From: Marinobacter maritimus
Lineage (GTDB): Bacteria; Pseudomonadota; Gammaproteobacteria; Pseudomonadales; Oleiphilaceae
Reading direction: 5' to 3'
Assembly: GCF_007671675.1 (NCBI RefSeq)
Contig: NZ_VCGW01000004.1
Span: 124,001-188,000 of the forward strand
Length of the DNA: 64,000 bases
Shown here: positions 25,856 to 34,639 of the stretch, piece by piece
Layout: every line of letters starts with the position of its first letter
Position numbering within the stretch: the stretch's first letter is position 1
Position numbers and translations under genes: made by a program
The notes under the pieces: model-generated
The model's input: only the letters and a program-made list of their open reading frames with translations
Database searches by the model: none
Told to the model about the DNA's origin: nothing

Positions 25856-27082
25856 ATGGCAGATGCCGCCAACAGAGATACCGGCCAGGAAAGCCCGAGG
25901 AAAGTGAAGTACCGGAAAACCAAGGCCAGTTGGAACCCTGCCATGCAGGCCGTTCCAGTGCCGGGTATTCGGCGTATGGTCAATATGGCAGCCACCATGA
26001 AAGATGTTATCCATCTTTCGATCGGCCAGCCGGATCTGCCAACACCAAAACATATTATCGATGCTTATGTTGATGCCCTCCACGCGGGGCAGACTGGTTA
26101 CACCATGGACGCCGGGCTTCCTGAATTACTGGTGGCGCTGAGGGACTATTACGGCAAACGCTACAATCGCAAGCTCACCAGAGACAACATTCTGGTCACC
26201 AGCGGCGCCACGGAAGCCATGTATCTCGCAATTTCTGCCACAGCAGCGCCGGGGCGACAGTTCATCGTGACGGACCCCTCCTTCCTGCTGTATGCGCCTC
26301 TGATTCGCATGAACGGAGGTGAGGTCAAGTTTGTACCAACTCACGCGGAGAACGATCACCAGCTCGATCCTGATGAGGTGATTCGTGCCATGGGGCCGCG
26401 CACTTTTGCCTTGATACTCAACAACCCGAATAACCCGACCGGGGCGGTTTATCCCCGCAGCACGGTAGAAACCATTCTGGAAGAATGCGCCTACCGGGGC
26501 ATACAGGTTTATGCCGATGAGGTTTATGACCACCTGATTTTTGATGACGATGATTTTGCCAGTGTTCTGAATTGTTCCATGGATCTGGACAACATCATGT
26601 GCATCAGCAGCTTCTCGAAAACCTACAGCATGGCGGGGCTGCGTATCGGCTGGGTGATTTCCAGCCAGGCGGCAATCAAATCCCTGCGGCGTTATCATAT
26701 GTTCACGACTTCGGTTGCCAATACGCCTTCGCAGTTCGCAGGTGTGGCGGCGCTGACGGGCGATCAACAGTGTGTGAAGAACATGGTGGATATATATCGT
26801 GAGCGCCGGGACAAGGTGGTCGAGTTGATAGATCAGACTCCCTACATGACCGGTTACAAGCCAGGTGGCGCTTTCTTTGCGTTCCCGGGTTTGCCGCCCC
26901 ATGTGGATGGTTCGGATCTGGCGCTGCGCATGCTCAAAGAAACCGGTGTGTGCATGGTGCCGGGAGATGCCTTTGGCGAGGCCTGTACCAACGCTGTGCG
27001 TATCAGCTTCTCCACGACCTGTGAGAACCTTGAAGCAGCGTTTGACCGAATTATTCCATGGATGGCCAAACAACAGTTCTGA
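25856..27082 (+). CDS. Class I/II pyridoxal-phosphate aminotransferase
   Basis: 408 residues from ATG 25856, chosen because GCAGGAGG lies eight bases upstream; an in-frame ATG at 25826 has no such site. Fold type I: TSGATEAM, NPNNPTGAVY, YADEVYDHL, then SSFSKTYSMAG with the PLP lysine at 255 and RIGW. The aspartate/alanine aminotransferase subgroup is likely; the amino donor cannot be fixed. The first 25 residues form a Lys/Arg-rich extension. A CPXCG protein follows after nine bases, so they are co-transcribed. Confidence 0.87.
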   Translation: MADAANRDTGQESPRKVKYRKTKASWNPAMQAVPVPGIRRMVNMAATMKDVIHLSIGQPDLPTPKHIIDAYVDALHAGQTGYTMDAGLPELLVALRDYYGKRYNRKLTRDNILVTSGATEAMYLAISATAAPGRQFIVTDPSFLLYAPLIRMNGGEVKFVPTHAENDHQLDPDEVIRAMGPRTFALILNNPNNPTGAVYPRSTVETILEECAYRGIQVYADEVYDHLIFDDDDFASVLNCSMDLDNIMCISSFSKTYSMAGLRIGWVISSQAAIKSLRRYHMFTTSVANTPSQFAGVAALTGDQQCVKNMVDIYRERRDKVVELIDQTPYMTGYKPGGAFFAFPGLPPHVDGSDLALRMLKETGVCMVPGDAFGEACTNAVRISFSTTCENLEAAFDRIIPWMAKQQF

Positions 27083-27091
27083 GGTGCGCCT

Positions 27092-27283
27092 ATGTCGGCT
27101 CTGGATTCTGTACTTATCCAGTGCCCCTACTGCTGGGAGACGCTGGATATCAGCGTCGACCCGTCTGTAGTGGAGCAGGAATACGTTGAAGATTGCCAGG
27201 TATGCTGCCAGCCCATTCTATTGCGGGTTGTTTTCGATGATAATCTCACACCTCACGTAGATGCCCGGGCCGAGAACGAGTAA
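27092..27283 (+). CDS. CPXCG motif-containing cysteine-rich protein
   Basis: 63 residues with CPYC at 11-14 and a second cluster CQVCC at 35-39. It is a small zinc-ribbon-like protein of a conserved gammaproteobacterial family of unknown function. The acidic middle and tail (DDNLTPHVDARAENE) fit the family. It starts nine bases after the aminotransferase stop with GAGG at the junction. A lipoprotein gene follows after 49 bases. Confidence 0.85.
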   Translation: MSALDSVLIQCPYCWETLDISVDPSVVEQEYVEDCQVCCQPILLRVVFDDNLTPHVDARAENE

Positions 27284-27332
27284 ACGGTCTGTGCAGCCGC
27301 CGCACAGATGCTCAACCCATGGAGAAACAACG

Positions 27333-27902
27333 ATGAATAAACTGCACCTGAGTGGCCTCTGGAGCTTGGTGCTTCTGGTGCTTGCATTATCCAGCGGTTG
27401 CGCCAGCCTTTCCCCATACTCAATCTCGGAAGGCGAACTGGAGAGTCACCTGCAGGACGCGGTCCGTGACTACGATCGTGTGCAGCTCAAGAGTGGCTCT
27501 CCGCTAAGTCTTAGCCTTGATGGCGCCGACGTTACTCTGGGGCCGGATGGTCGGGACGTCGCAGTGATCGATCTGAAAGGGCAGGTCGCGCTGAACGCAT
27601 TTCTGGCCAAGCTGCCGGTTGATATTGCTTTGAAAATTGAAGGCGCACCGGTCTATGACAGCAAGGAAAAGGCTATTTACATCCGCAGGATAAAACTGCT
27701 GGAAAGCAGTGTTGATGCGGGTTTCTTCAAAGGCGATCTGGCGCCGATCACCGACAACGTAATGCGGGTCGTCGCCCAGATGCTCGAAACCATGCCGGTT
27801 TATCGCCTGGATGAAGCCAATACTGCTCAGCGTCTGTTTGGCATGGTGCCCATGGATATACGTGTAGCGCCGGGCCGTCTTGAGTTTGTCATGGCTGATT
27901 AA
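27333..27902 (+). CDS. DUF1439 (YceB-like) lipoprotein
   Basis: 189 residues from ATG 27333 with GGAGA upstream; the open frame reaches back to 27261 but would overlap the previous gene. A type II signal peptide ends in the lipobox LSSGC (Cys about 23), so the protein is probably anchored in the outer or inner membrane facing the periplasm. The remainder shows the DUF1439 pattern (ISEGELESHL, IDLKGQVALN, YIRRIKLLES). Relatives bind hydrophobic ligands structurally, but no role is established. Confidence 0.85.
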   Translation: MNKLHLSGLWSLVLLVLALSSGCASLSPYSISEGELESHLQDAVRDYDRVQLKSGSPLSLSLDGADVTLGPDGRDVAVIDLKGQVALNAFLAKLPVDIALKIEGAPVYDSKEKAIYIRRIKLLESSVDAGFFKGDLAPITDNVMRVVAQMLETMPVYRLDEANTAQRLFGMVPMDIRVAPGRLEFVMAD

Positions 27903-27918
27903 CACGTTCTTATGGTTG

Positions 27919-27952
27919 AAGAAGAGCCAGAAAGCTTTTTCTGGCTCTTCTT
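27919..27952. terminator. Bidirectional intrinsic terminator
   Basis: A 15-base inverted repeat (27919-27933 and 27938-27952) around loop GCTT, with core GAGCCAG. A-rich and T-rich flanks on both sides fit use by the lipoprotein gene and by the converging dehydrogenase gene. Confidence 0.85.
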
Positions 27953-27962
27953 GTCCTGCTTG

Positions 27963-29117
27963 TCAGTCAGATAGCCTCTGGCAGATAGCTTCGCCGATCT
28001 CGCTGGTTCCCCGCCGGGCACTGGCACTCCCCGCCAGATCTGCCGCTACAGCGTCAAACAGCTCCTTGCCAGCCGCCGCCATAACAGGATCCTTACGGCC
28101 TAGCCATTCCAGCATACGCGCCGTGGTAAACAGCATGGCTGTGGGGTCCGCCAGGCCCTGGCCGGCAATGTCCGGAGCACTGCCATGGGTGGGTTCGAAC
28201 ATAGAAGGCATGTCCGGGTCCGTGGGGTTCAGGTTGCAGGATGGGGCGACGCCCATACCACCCGAAAGCACGGCCGCGAGATCCGTCAGAATGTCGCCCT
28301 GCAGGTTGCTGGCAACCACTACGTCAAAGGCCCAAGGGCTTTGCACGAACTTCATACAGGCGGCGTCTACCAGCTCGTGGTGCGTGGCCACGTCCGGGTA
28401 CTCTTTGCTGATGTCCTCAAATGCCTCGGTGTACATGTCGCCCCAGTAGCGCAACGCGTTGCGTTTGGTTACCAGGCACACCTGGCTTTCACAAGCGCTG
28501 CCGTCAAGATTACGGAACTTCCGGGTACGCCCTTCGCTTGCACGCTCCGTTGCCCGGGCACGAGCCTGCTCAAACCCATAGCGAATAATGCGGTTGGTCG
28601 CCTTGCGGGTAAACACTTCCATTTGGGTGGCAACCTCATCTTCGGTTCCCTTGCGCAGCCGGCCACCCTGGCTGACATACTCCCCCTCGGAGTTTTCCCG
28701 GATTACCAGCATATCGATGTCTTTCGCACGCTCATCGGCAAGATACTGACGGGCGCCGGGTAACAGGCGGGCAGGGCGTTCGCAAACCCACTGATCAAAG
28801 CCTTTACGCATGTCCAGCAAGGGCGCCAGCGAAACGCTGTCGGTTAAAAGGTACCGATTCGGGTCGTCCAGAGGCCCCGGATCACCCAAGGCGCCGAGTA
28901 GTATGGCGTCGTAGGCTTTGAGCTGGGCCAGGGCGTCGTCAGGCATGGACTCGCCATGTTCCTGATGCCATGCATGAGAGGGCCAGGGGAAGCGCGTCCA
29001 TTCAAGTGCAAGGCCATGCTTCGCGCGCAGGGTTTCCAGACAGCGTATGGCTTCGCCCACGACTTCCGGGCCAATACCGTCGCCCGGGGTTACGGCAATG
29101 CGGGTAGTTTGGGCCAT
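27963..29117 (-). CDS. Isocitrate/isopropylmalate dehydrogenase-family enzyme (tartrate/D-malate dehydrogenase-like)
   Basis: 384 residues. N-terminus IAVTPGDGIGPEVV, substrate-loop ENSEGEYVSQGG, catalytic Lys in CLVTKRNALRY, the metal-binding Asp region SNLQGDILTDLAAVLSGG, and NAD loop EPTHGSAPDIAGQG. The YVSQGG context and length fit the tartrate/D-malate dehydrogenase group more than LeuB: it has no leuCD neighbours, and the loop DSVSLAPLLDMRKG is atypical. It oxidatively decarboxylates a malate-like acid with NAD; the substrate is inferred. Single gene. Confidence 0.82.
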   Translation of the reverse strand: MAQTTRIAVTPGDGIGPEVVGEAIRCLETLRAKHGLALEWTRFPWPSHAWHQEHGESMPDDALAQLKAYDAILLGALGDPGPLDDPNRYLLTDSVSLAPLLDMRKGFDQWVCERPARLLPGARQYLADERAKDIDMLVIRENSEGEYVSQGGRLRKGTEDEVATQMEVFTRKATNRIIRYGFEQARARATERASEGRTRKFRNLDGSACESQVCLVTKRNALRYWGDMYTEAFEDISKEYPDVATHHELVDAACMKFVQSPWAFDVVVASNLQGDILTDLAAVLSGGMGVAPSCNLNPTDPDMPSMFEPTHGSAPDIAGQGLADPTAMLFTTARMLEWLGRKDPVMAAAGKELFDAVAADLAGSASARRGTSEIGEAICQRLSD

Positions 29118-29311
29118 TTTGGAGACTCCTTAAATTGAAAGGCTTGTATGAGTGATAAAGCCCAGTGTAGTTGCGTGTCTAGGGGATGCCAGTGTTTGAC
29201 AGACTTTTACCGTAAGTCGTTTTACCAGCAAGCTTTTCGTGGCTATAGTGGCTGCCGGATATTTTTTACTGATCCGCCCGGTATGCTCGGCTCGAAACAT
29301 CGGAGACTAGT

Positions 29312-30076
29312 GTGATAAAACCAGAGATCCTGTTTGATGAATCTCACTGTGAGCAATGCGCCTGCGGAGAAGGGCTCGACTTCTCTTTGACCTTTGCGTT
29401 CCAGCCCATCGTTGATGTATCCAACAAAACCGTCTACGCCTATGAAGCCTTGGTTAGGGGGCCGGAAGGTGAGGGTGCCATGCACATTCTCGGTAAAGTG
29501 AACGAGAAGAACCGTTACGCCTTTGATCAGATCTGCCGGGTAAAGGCCGTAAAGCTGGCTGCCAAGCTTGGTATGAATACCCGCCTGAGTATCAATTTTT
29601 TGCCCAACGCGGTGTATAAGGCGGAATACTGCATTAGAACAACGCTGGCGGCAGCAAAAACGTACAATTTTGATACCAGTAAAATTATCTTCGAGCTTAC
29701 GGAAGGTGAAGATCTGACGTCGGTCGGCCACCTTGTTTCGATTCTTGAAGCCTATAAGGAGATGGGGTTCAGCACGGCAATCGACGATTTTGGCGCGGGC
29801 TACTCCCGCTATAATATAATGATTGCCAGTCCGCCCGACCTGCTAAAGCTGGATATGGCTCTCGTACGCGATATTCATAAAGAACCTAACAAGCAGGCTG
29901 TGGTTGTGGGAATCATTACGATGATGGCGCTATTAGGCGGTAAAATTGTGGCGGAGGGAGTAGAAACAGAAGAAGAATATTTCTGGCTTCGCTCCCAGGG
30001 TATTGCTCTCTATCAAGGCTATCTGTTTGCAAGACCCGGTTTTGAGTGTTTACCTGAGCCGTATTACCCAGCCTGA
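29312..30076 (+). CDS. Free-standing EAL-domain c-di-GMP phosphodiesterase
   Basis: 254 residues starting at GTG 29312 with GGAG upstream. Essentially one EAL domain preceded by a short Cys-containing lead (Cys13, Cys16, Cys18: CEQCAC). Active-site residues look intact: EALVRG at 45-50, SINFLP, FELTEGE, AIDDFGAGYS, LLKLDMALV, VAEGVE and the final YQGYLFARP. It should hydrolyse c-di-GMP to pGpG in the cytoplasm. The cysteine lead may bind metal or sense redox (inference). The next gene follows after 31 bases. Confidence 0.88.
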   Translation: MIKPEILFDESHCEQCACGEGLDFSLTFAFQPIVDVSNKTVYAYEALVRGPEGEGAMHILGKVNEKNRYAFDQICRVKAVKLAAKLGMNTRLSINFLPNAVYKAEYCIRTTLAAAKTYNFDTSKIIFELTEGEDLTSVGHLVSILEAYKEMGFSTAIDDFGAGYSRYNIMIASPPDLLKLDMALVRDIHKEPNKQAVVVGIITMMALLGGKIVAEGVETEEEYFWLRSQGIALYQGYLFARPGFECLPEPYYPA

Positions 30077-30107
30077 CATCACCTCTAACTTACAGGAAGC
30101 CTGACTG

Positions 30108-30464
30108 TTGCTCTATCGACTTATTACCATTATCGGCGGCCTGGTTTTTGTCGCCGCCTTGTTTGCTCTGGTCTGGTTCTTTTGCCGAAAGTTTCTTGAG
30201 CACCGTGGGGTCAAGGAAAACCTGACTGATCGCGCCACCACACTCGCCACCTGGACCTTTGCCGGCATCAGTGTCGGGTTGGTGTTTGCGGTGGTGGGTG
30301 CGTTTTTACTTGGGCCTTGGGCGTTTTATCGCACGCTGCGCGGCCAAGGCGTTGCTATTTCGGATGGCGCAGCCATCTGGTGGGGCTTCGGTATTGTGAC
30401 TGCTTCACTTGGCATTACCGCGATCGGTTTTTTTGGTTTCCTTGCCGCTGTGGGTGCTTACTGA
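30108..30464 (+). CDS. Hypothetical inner-membrane protein
   Basis: 118 residues from TTG 30108, with AGGAAG nine bases upstream. Three predicted membrane helices: about residues 5-25 (LITIIGGLVFVAALFALVWF), 48-70, and 92-116. A charged loop (CRKFLEHRGVKENLTDR) follows the first helix. I do not recognise a family. The 3' end overlaps the converging LysR gene by seven bases. The proximity to the EAL gene suggests co-transcription without telling its role. Confidence 0.65.
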   Translation: MLYRLITIIGGLVFVAALFALVWFFCRKFLEHRGVKENLTDRATTLATWTFAGISVGLVFAVVGAFLLGPWAFYRTLRGQGVAISDGAAIWWGFGIVTASLGITAIGFFGFLAAVGAY

Positions 30465-31351
30465 ATCGCCTTGAGCTGTTCCCGAAACCAGATGAGAGCC
30501 GGCTCCCGGCCATAAGCCTTGTGCCAATACAGGTGCACATCCAGTGAAGGCAGGTCCGCTGGCGGGTTCATTATGGTAATGCTCGCCCGTTCTGCAATAA
30601 TTCTGGCGTAGGTTTCCGGCATGGTCAGCAAAAGATCGGTTGCCTCCACGACCCTGCAGGCAGCGTAGTAATGCTGGCAACGCAGTCGAATGCTGCGCTG
30701 CACCCCGAGCCGCGACAGCTCAAAATCCTCAATTCCGGGCCCCTCCGTACGTGATGAAACCAGCACGTGACGCGCTGAAAGATACCCATTCATATCCAGA
30801 GCCTGTGATGCCAGCGGGTGACCCTCCTGGGCCAGAACCACAAGCCTGTCCTGCCTTAGTAGTTCATGGGATGTCTGGCTGCTGACCGGTAAGAGCACAT
30901 CGACAGCGAAGTCCAGCTTGCCGGCTGCGAGCTGGGTTTCCATATCCCGCCGGGGAATACGCTTGCTGACGATCTCCAGTTCCGGATACGGATCCAGCCG
31001 TTGCATGAGCTGCGGCAGAAACGTTGACTCCAGAACATCCCTCAGGCCCAGCGAATAGGTTTTGCGTTGGTTCGCCGGATCAAACGCATGAAATTGATTA
31101 ACAGCGCCCTGAATCTGGGTAAGCCCGGGTTTCATGGATTCCAGGAAGCGGCGGGCAAGAGGCGTTGGCACCATCTGGTTGCCCTGGCGCGTGAATAGCG
31201 GGTCGTCGAAATGATCCCGCAGGCGCGACAATGAATGGCTCACTGCCGGTTGCGTAAGGTGCAAGGCTTTTGCTGCCCGGGTAAGGCTGCCTTCCCTGTA
31301 TATGGTGTCAAAAACATGCAGAAGATTGAGGTCCAGGCGGTTCCCGGCCAT
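30458..31351 (-). CDS. LysR-family transcriptional regulator
   Basis: 297 residues. N-terminal winged helix-turn-helix at about 5-65 (LNLLHVFDTIYREGSLTRAA, then HLTQPAVSHSLSRLRDHF), followed by a substrate-binding domain about 90-290. NodD/SyrM-like N-terminal spacing. It is divergent from the acyl-CoA dehydrogenase operon starting at 31498, and the 146-base intergenic gap is AT-rich, so this regulator most likely controls that operon in response to one of its metabolites. Confidence 0.88.
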   Translation of the reverse strand: MAGNRLDLNLLHVFDTIYREGSLTRAAKALHLTQPAVSHSLSRLRDHFDDPLFTRQGNQMVPTPLARRFLESMKPGLTQIQGAVNQFHAFDPANQRKTYSLGLRDVLESTFLPQLMQRLDPYPELEIVSKRIPRRDMETQLAAGKLDFAVDVLLPVSSQTSHELLRQDRLVVLAQEGHPLASQALDMNGYLSARHVLVSSRTEGPGIEDFELSRLGVQRSIRLRCQHYYAACRVVEATDLLLTMPETYARIIAERASITIMNPPADLPSLDVHLYWHKAYGREPALIWFREQLKAIQ

Positions 31352-31497
31352 AACGACAGTGCCTCAGTTTTATAAGTATAGTTAATAGTAAACGATAAGA
31401 ATAATTCAGTCGCGTAATAGTTGGTGCAACCTTAGACTGGATTCAATGTGCTTATATTCATCGCACCAGCTTGTGCAATTTCTACGAGGATTCGGCA

Positions 31498-32709
31498 ATG
31501 GATTTCAGTATCTCTGAAAAAGGTCAGGATTATCTGAAACGTGTAAAAGCGTTTATGGCGGAAGAAATCTTCCCGGTGGAAGCCCAGTACCACAAAGAAC
31601 TGGCGTCGCTTGAAAATCGCTGGGTTGTGCTGCCAATCATCAAGGAGTTGAAGGAAAAGGCCAAAGCCCAGGGGCTCTGGAACATGTTTTTTCCGGACGA
31701 AAAGCACGGTTGTGGCCTGCTTAACTCCGATTACGCTCTGATTGCTGAAGAAACGGGCCGCAGTTTTATCGCGCCTGAGATTTTTAACTGTAATGCGCCG
31801 GATACCGGCAATATGGAAGTGCTGATCCACTACGGTTCCGAGGAACAGAAGGCCGAATGGTTGCCGCGCTTGTTAAGTGGCGAAATTCGTTCCGCGTTCT
31901 GTATGACTGAGCCGGCTGTCGCATCTTCTGATGCAACCACTATGGAAGCAACTGCGGTGGTTGAGGGTGACGAAGTGGTGCTGAATGGCCGCAAGTGGTG
32001 GAGCACCGGTATCGGTCATCCTGACTGCAAGGTCGCTATTTTTATGGGTCTTTCAGACCCGGATGCCCATAAGCATCGTCGTCACTCCATGGTTTTGGTG
32101 CCGCTGGATGCACCGGGTGTGAAAATTGAACGTATGCTACCGGTGTTCGGGGAGTACGATGAGCCTTATGGCCACGGTCAGGTGCTGTTCGAGAACGTTC
32201 GACTGCCCAAGAGTGCCTTTATTGCAGGCCCCGGGCGCGGCTTTGAAATTGCCCAGGGTCGTCTTGGGCCTGGCCGTGTCCACCACTGCATGCGTGCGAT
32301 CGGTGCGGCAGAGCGCACACTGGAGCTTCTGGTTAAACGGGCGATGAGCCGCGAGGCGTTCGGGCGCCCTCTGGCCAAGCTGGGTGGTAACCCGGATATC
32401 ATTGCCAATGCCCGCATGTCGATCGAACAGGCGCGTTTGCTGACTCTTAAATGTGCCTGGGCTCTGGATACCAAGGGCATTGCGGGTGCGATTCAGGAAG
32501 TCGCCATGATCAAGGCGTTGATTCCGAATATGCTACAAACCATTGTTGACCAGGCAATTCAGATCCATGGCGGTGCGGGTGTGAGCGATGACGACTTCCC
32601 GCTGACCCAGTTGTTTGCTTATGCTCGGGTACTGAGGCTGGCAGACGGCCCGGACGAAGTGCACCGTGCCACAGTGGCTCGCATTGAATTGCGCAAATAC
32701 AAAAACTGA
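31498..32709 (+). CDS. Acyl-CoA dehydrogenase, ACAD10/11-LvaC-like
   Basis: 403 residues from ATG 31498 (MDFSISEKG), with ACGAGGA eight bases upstream. An FAD flavoprotein: AFCMTEPAVASSDATTMEA and the C-terminal HGGAGVSDDDFPLTQ plus VLRLADGPDEVHR. This ending is characteristic of the ACAD10/11 branch, whose bacterial member LvaC acts on 4-phosphovaleryl-CoA. First gene of a five-gene operon that also encodes an APH-type kinase, the partner domain of ACAD10/11 in animals. Its TGA overlaps the next ATG (TGATG). Confidence 0.88.
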   Translation: MDFSISEKGQDYLKRVKAFMAEEIFPVEAQYHKELASLENRWVVLPIIKELKEKAKAQGLWNMFFPDEKHGCGLLNSDYALIAEETGRSFIAPEIFNCNAPDTGNMEVLIHYGSEEQKAEWLPRLLSGEIRSAFCMTEPAVASSDATTMEATAVVEGDEVVLNGRKWWSTGIGHPDCKVAIFMGLSDPDAHKHRRHSMVLVPLDAPGVKIERMLPVFGEYDEPYGHGQVLFENVRLPKSAFIAGPGRGFEIAQGRLGPGRVHHCMRAIGAAERTLELLVKRAMSREAFGRPLAKLGGNPDIIANARMSIEQARLLTLKCAWALDTKGIAGAIQEVAMIKALIPNMLQTIVDQAIQIHGGAGVSDDDFPLTQLFAYARVLRLADGPDEVHRATVARIELRKYKN

Positions 32710-33542
32710 TGGAAAACACCATGACACAAAGAGTATTCGTAACAGGCGGCGCAAGCGGCCTTGGTCGGGCCATTGCGCTGCGTTATGCAAGAGAAGGTGC
32801 CAAGGTCTGTATCGGTGACATTAATCCCGAACAGGGCATTGGTGTTGAACAGGAAATTAACAATGCCGGTGGCGAAGGCTACTTTGCAGAGTGCGATGTC
32901 CGGCGGCTGACGGATCTGGAGAAGATCTGTGCGGATCTCACTGAGAAGTGGGGTGGTGTTGATGTGGTGGTGAATAATGCCGGCGTGGCGTCTGCCGGTT
33001 CGATTGAAGATACCACCATGGCCGATTGGGAGTGGATTCTTGATATCAACGTGCTGGGAGTGGTGCGTGGCTGTAAGGCATTTACGCCGCAGTTCAAGAA
33101 GCAGGGTTCAGGTGTGTTTGTGAACATCGCATCCATGGCAGGCCTGATGCTGGCGCCGCTGATGGATAGCTACAATGTGTCCAAGGCTGGAGTGATCGCC
33201 TTGTCGGAAACACTGAGCCAGGAACTTCGGAGCGACGGTATCCATGTCAGCTGCGTTTGTCCGGCGTTTTTCCAGACCAATCTGACCAATAGTATGCGGT
33301 CGGATATTCCCGGTATTCAGCAGAATGTAAACAAGCTGATGAAGCGCTCGACTATTTCAGCCGATCACGTTGCGGAGGATATTGTACGTTCGGTCAAAAA
33401 CAAGGATTTCTGGGTGTTGCCCCACGCCAAAGAGCGCCGCCTCTGGATATTCAAACGCTACGCGCCATGGGCTTTTGACAAGCTCATGTTCGAAGAGAGC
33501 AAGCGCTGGATGAAGAAGATGGGCGGCAAGGCCAAGACCTGA
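32709..33542 (+). CDS. Short-chain dehydrogenase/reductase
   Basis: 277 residues if started at ATG 32709, which overlaps the previous stop; ATG 32721 (MTQRVFVTGG) with GATGGAAA before it is an equally good start. Classical SDR: TGGASGLGRAIA, NNAGVASAG, catalytic Ser in VNIASMAGLM, and YNVSK. The C-terminal tail is basic (RWMKKMGGKAKT). It oxidises or reduces a hydroxy/keto intermediate with NAD(P). In the ACAD/APH operon it probably handles the 3-hydroxyacyl or 4-keto/4-hydroxy step (inference). Confidence 0.86.
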   Translation: MENTMTQRVFVTGGASGLGRAIALRYAREGAKVCIGDINPEQGIGVEQEINNAGGEGYFAECDVRRLTDLEKICADLTEKWGGVDVVVNNAGVASAGSIEDTTMADWEWILDINVLGVVRGCKAFTPQFKKQGSGVFVNIASMAGLMLAPLMDSYNVSKAGVIALSETLSQELRSDGIHVSCVCPAFFQTNLTNSMRSDIPGIQQNVNKLMKRSTISADHVAEDIVRSVKNKDFWVLPHAKERRLWIFKRYAPWAFDKLMFEESKRWMKKMGGKAKT

Positions 33543-33574
33543 ACGGTACATGGGAATAGAAAGGAGAGTGATGA

Positions 33575-34639
33575 ATGACCCAGATTGATCAGGCCGCAAA
33601 TATTCGCGAAGGTGAAGAGCTGGATCTTTCGGCAGTAGATCGCTTCATGAAAGGTGCCATTCCGGATCTTACCGGCGAGCCGGTTATCCGCCAATACCCG
33701 GGCGGTGCCTCCAACCTGACTTACCAGGTGGACTACGGTGACCGTTCGTTTGTTTTGCGCCGCCCACCTTTTGGCAAGATTGCAAAGTCTGCCCACGACA
33801 TGCTGCGTGAAGCGAAGGTAATGCGGGCGCTGAAGCCCGTCTATCCTTATGTGCCTGATATCATCGCGATTTGCGATGATCACGACGTTCTGGGATGCGA
33901 TTTCTATGTGATGGAGAGAATGAAAGGCATCATCCTGCGTCAGGATTTCCCCAAAGACCTGGAGCTGAATGAAGCCGATACACGCAAGTTGTGCCTGAGC
34001 GTGATTGACAAGATGGTGGACCTGCACCGCGTTGATGCCATGGCTGCGGGGCTGGATTCGCTGGGCAAGGGTGATGGCTATGTTCAGCGCCAGATTGGCG
34101 GCTGGAGTGATCGTTTCCGTAAGGCTCGCACAGACGATGTCGGCGATTTTGAGGTAGTAATGTCCTGGCTGAACGACAAGATGCCAGATGACATTGCCCA
34201 GGTTGTGATTCACAACGATTTCCGCTTCGACAATGTGGTCCTGAACCAGAACAACCCTTTTGAAGTGATCGGGGTGCTGGATTGGGAAATGGCGACGATT
34301 GGTGATCCGCTGATGGACCTTGGCAACACGCTTGCTTACTGGATTGAGGCGGACGACGAAGGCCCGTTCCAGATGCTGCGCCGTCAGCCCACCCATCGCC
34401 CGGGTATGCTCACGCGAAAAGAAGTGGTGGCGTATTACATGGAGAAGTCTGGCTTCCAGGCAGATAACTTCGATTTCTATGAGATTTACGGGCTGTTCCG
34501 GTTGGCGGTGATTGTTCAGCAGATCTATTACCGGTTCTACCACGGCCAGACCAGCGACAAACGCTTTGCGGCGTTTGGCCATGCCGCCAACTATCTTGAA
34601 AAGCGCTGCCAGCGACTCATTACAGAGAGCTCTCTGTAA
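33575..34639 (+). CDS. APH-family phosphotransferase (ACAD10/11 kinase-domain / LvaA-like)
   Basis: 354 residues; AAGGAG lies eight bases ahead of ATG 33575. Kinase fold: FVLRRPPFGK near the nucleotide site, catalytic loop VIHNDFRFDN, and metal motif VLDWEMATIGDPLMDLG. This is the subfamily fused to acyl-CoA dehydrogenase in ACAD10/ACAD11 and acting as LvaA in Pseudomonas, where it phosphorylates the 4-hydroxyl of an acyl-CoA. It is unlikely to be antibiotic resistance despite the name of the fold. It overlaps the next gene as TAATG. Confidence 0.86.
   Translation: MTQIDQAANIREGEELDLSAVDRFMKGAIPDLTGEPVIRQYPGGASNLTYQVDYGDRSFVLRRPPFGKIAKSAHDMLREAKVMRALKPVYPYVPDIIAICDDHDVLGCDFYVMERMKGIILRQDFPKDLELNEADTRKLCLSVIDKMVDLHRVDAMAAGLDSLGKGDGYVQRQIGGWSDRFRKARTDDVGDFEVVMSWLNDKMPDDIAQVVIHNDFRFDNVVLNQNNPFEVIGVLDWEMATIGDPLMDLGNTLAYWIEADDEGPFQMLRRQPTHRPGMLTRKEVVAYYMEKSGFQADNFDFYEIYGLFRLAVIVQQIYYRFYHGQTSDKRFAAFGHAANYLEKRCQRLITESSL

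Noticed and set aside
26126..27073. 315-codon minus-strand frame opposite the aminotransferase
   Set aside because: Shadow of a gene with an identified PLP lysine; no independent start signal or recognisable domain.
33458..34582. Long minus-strand open frame (374 codons) opposite the APH kinase gene
   Set aside because: Antisense to a gene with clear catalytic motifs and a good ribosome site; the predicted product looks like codon-bias shadow.
33575..34639. Aminoglycoside resistance gene
   Set aside because: The APH fold alone does not mean resistance; subfamily and operon context point to the ACAD10/11-LvaA acyl-CoA kinase group.
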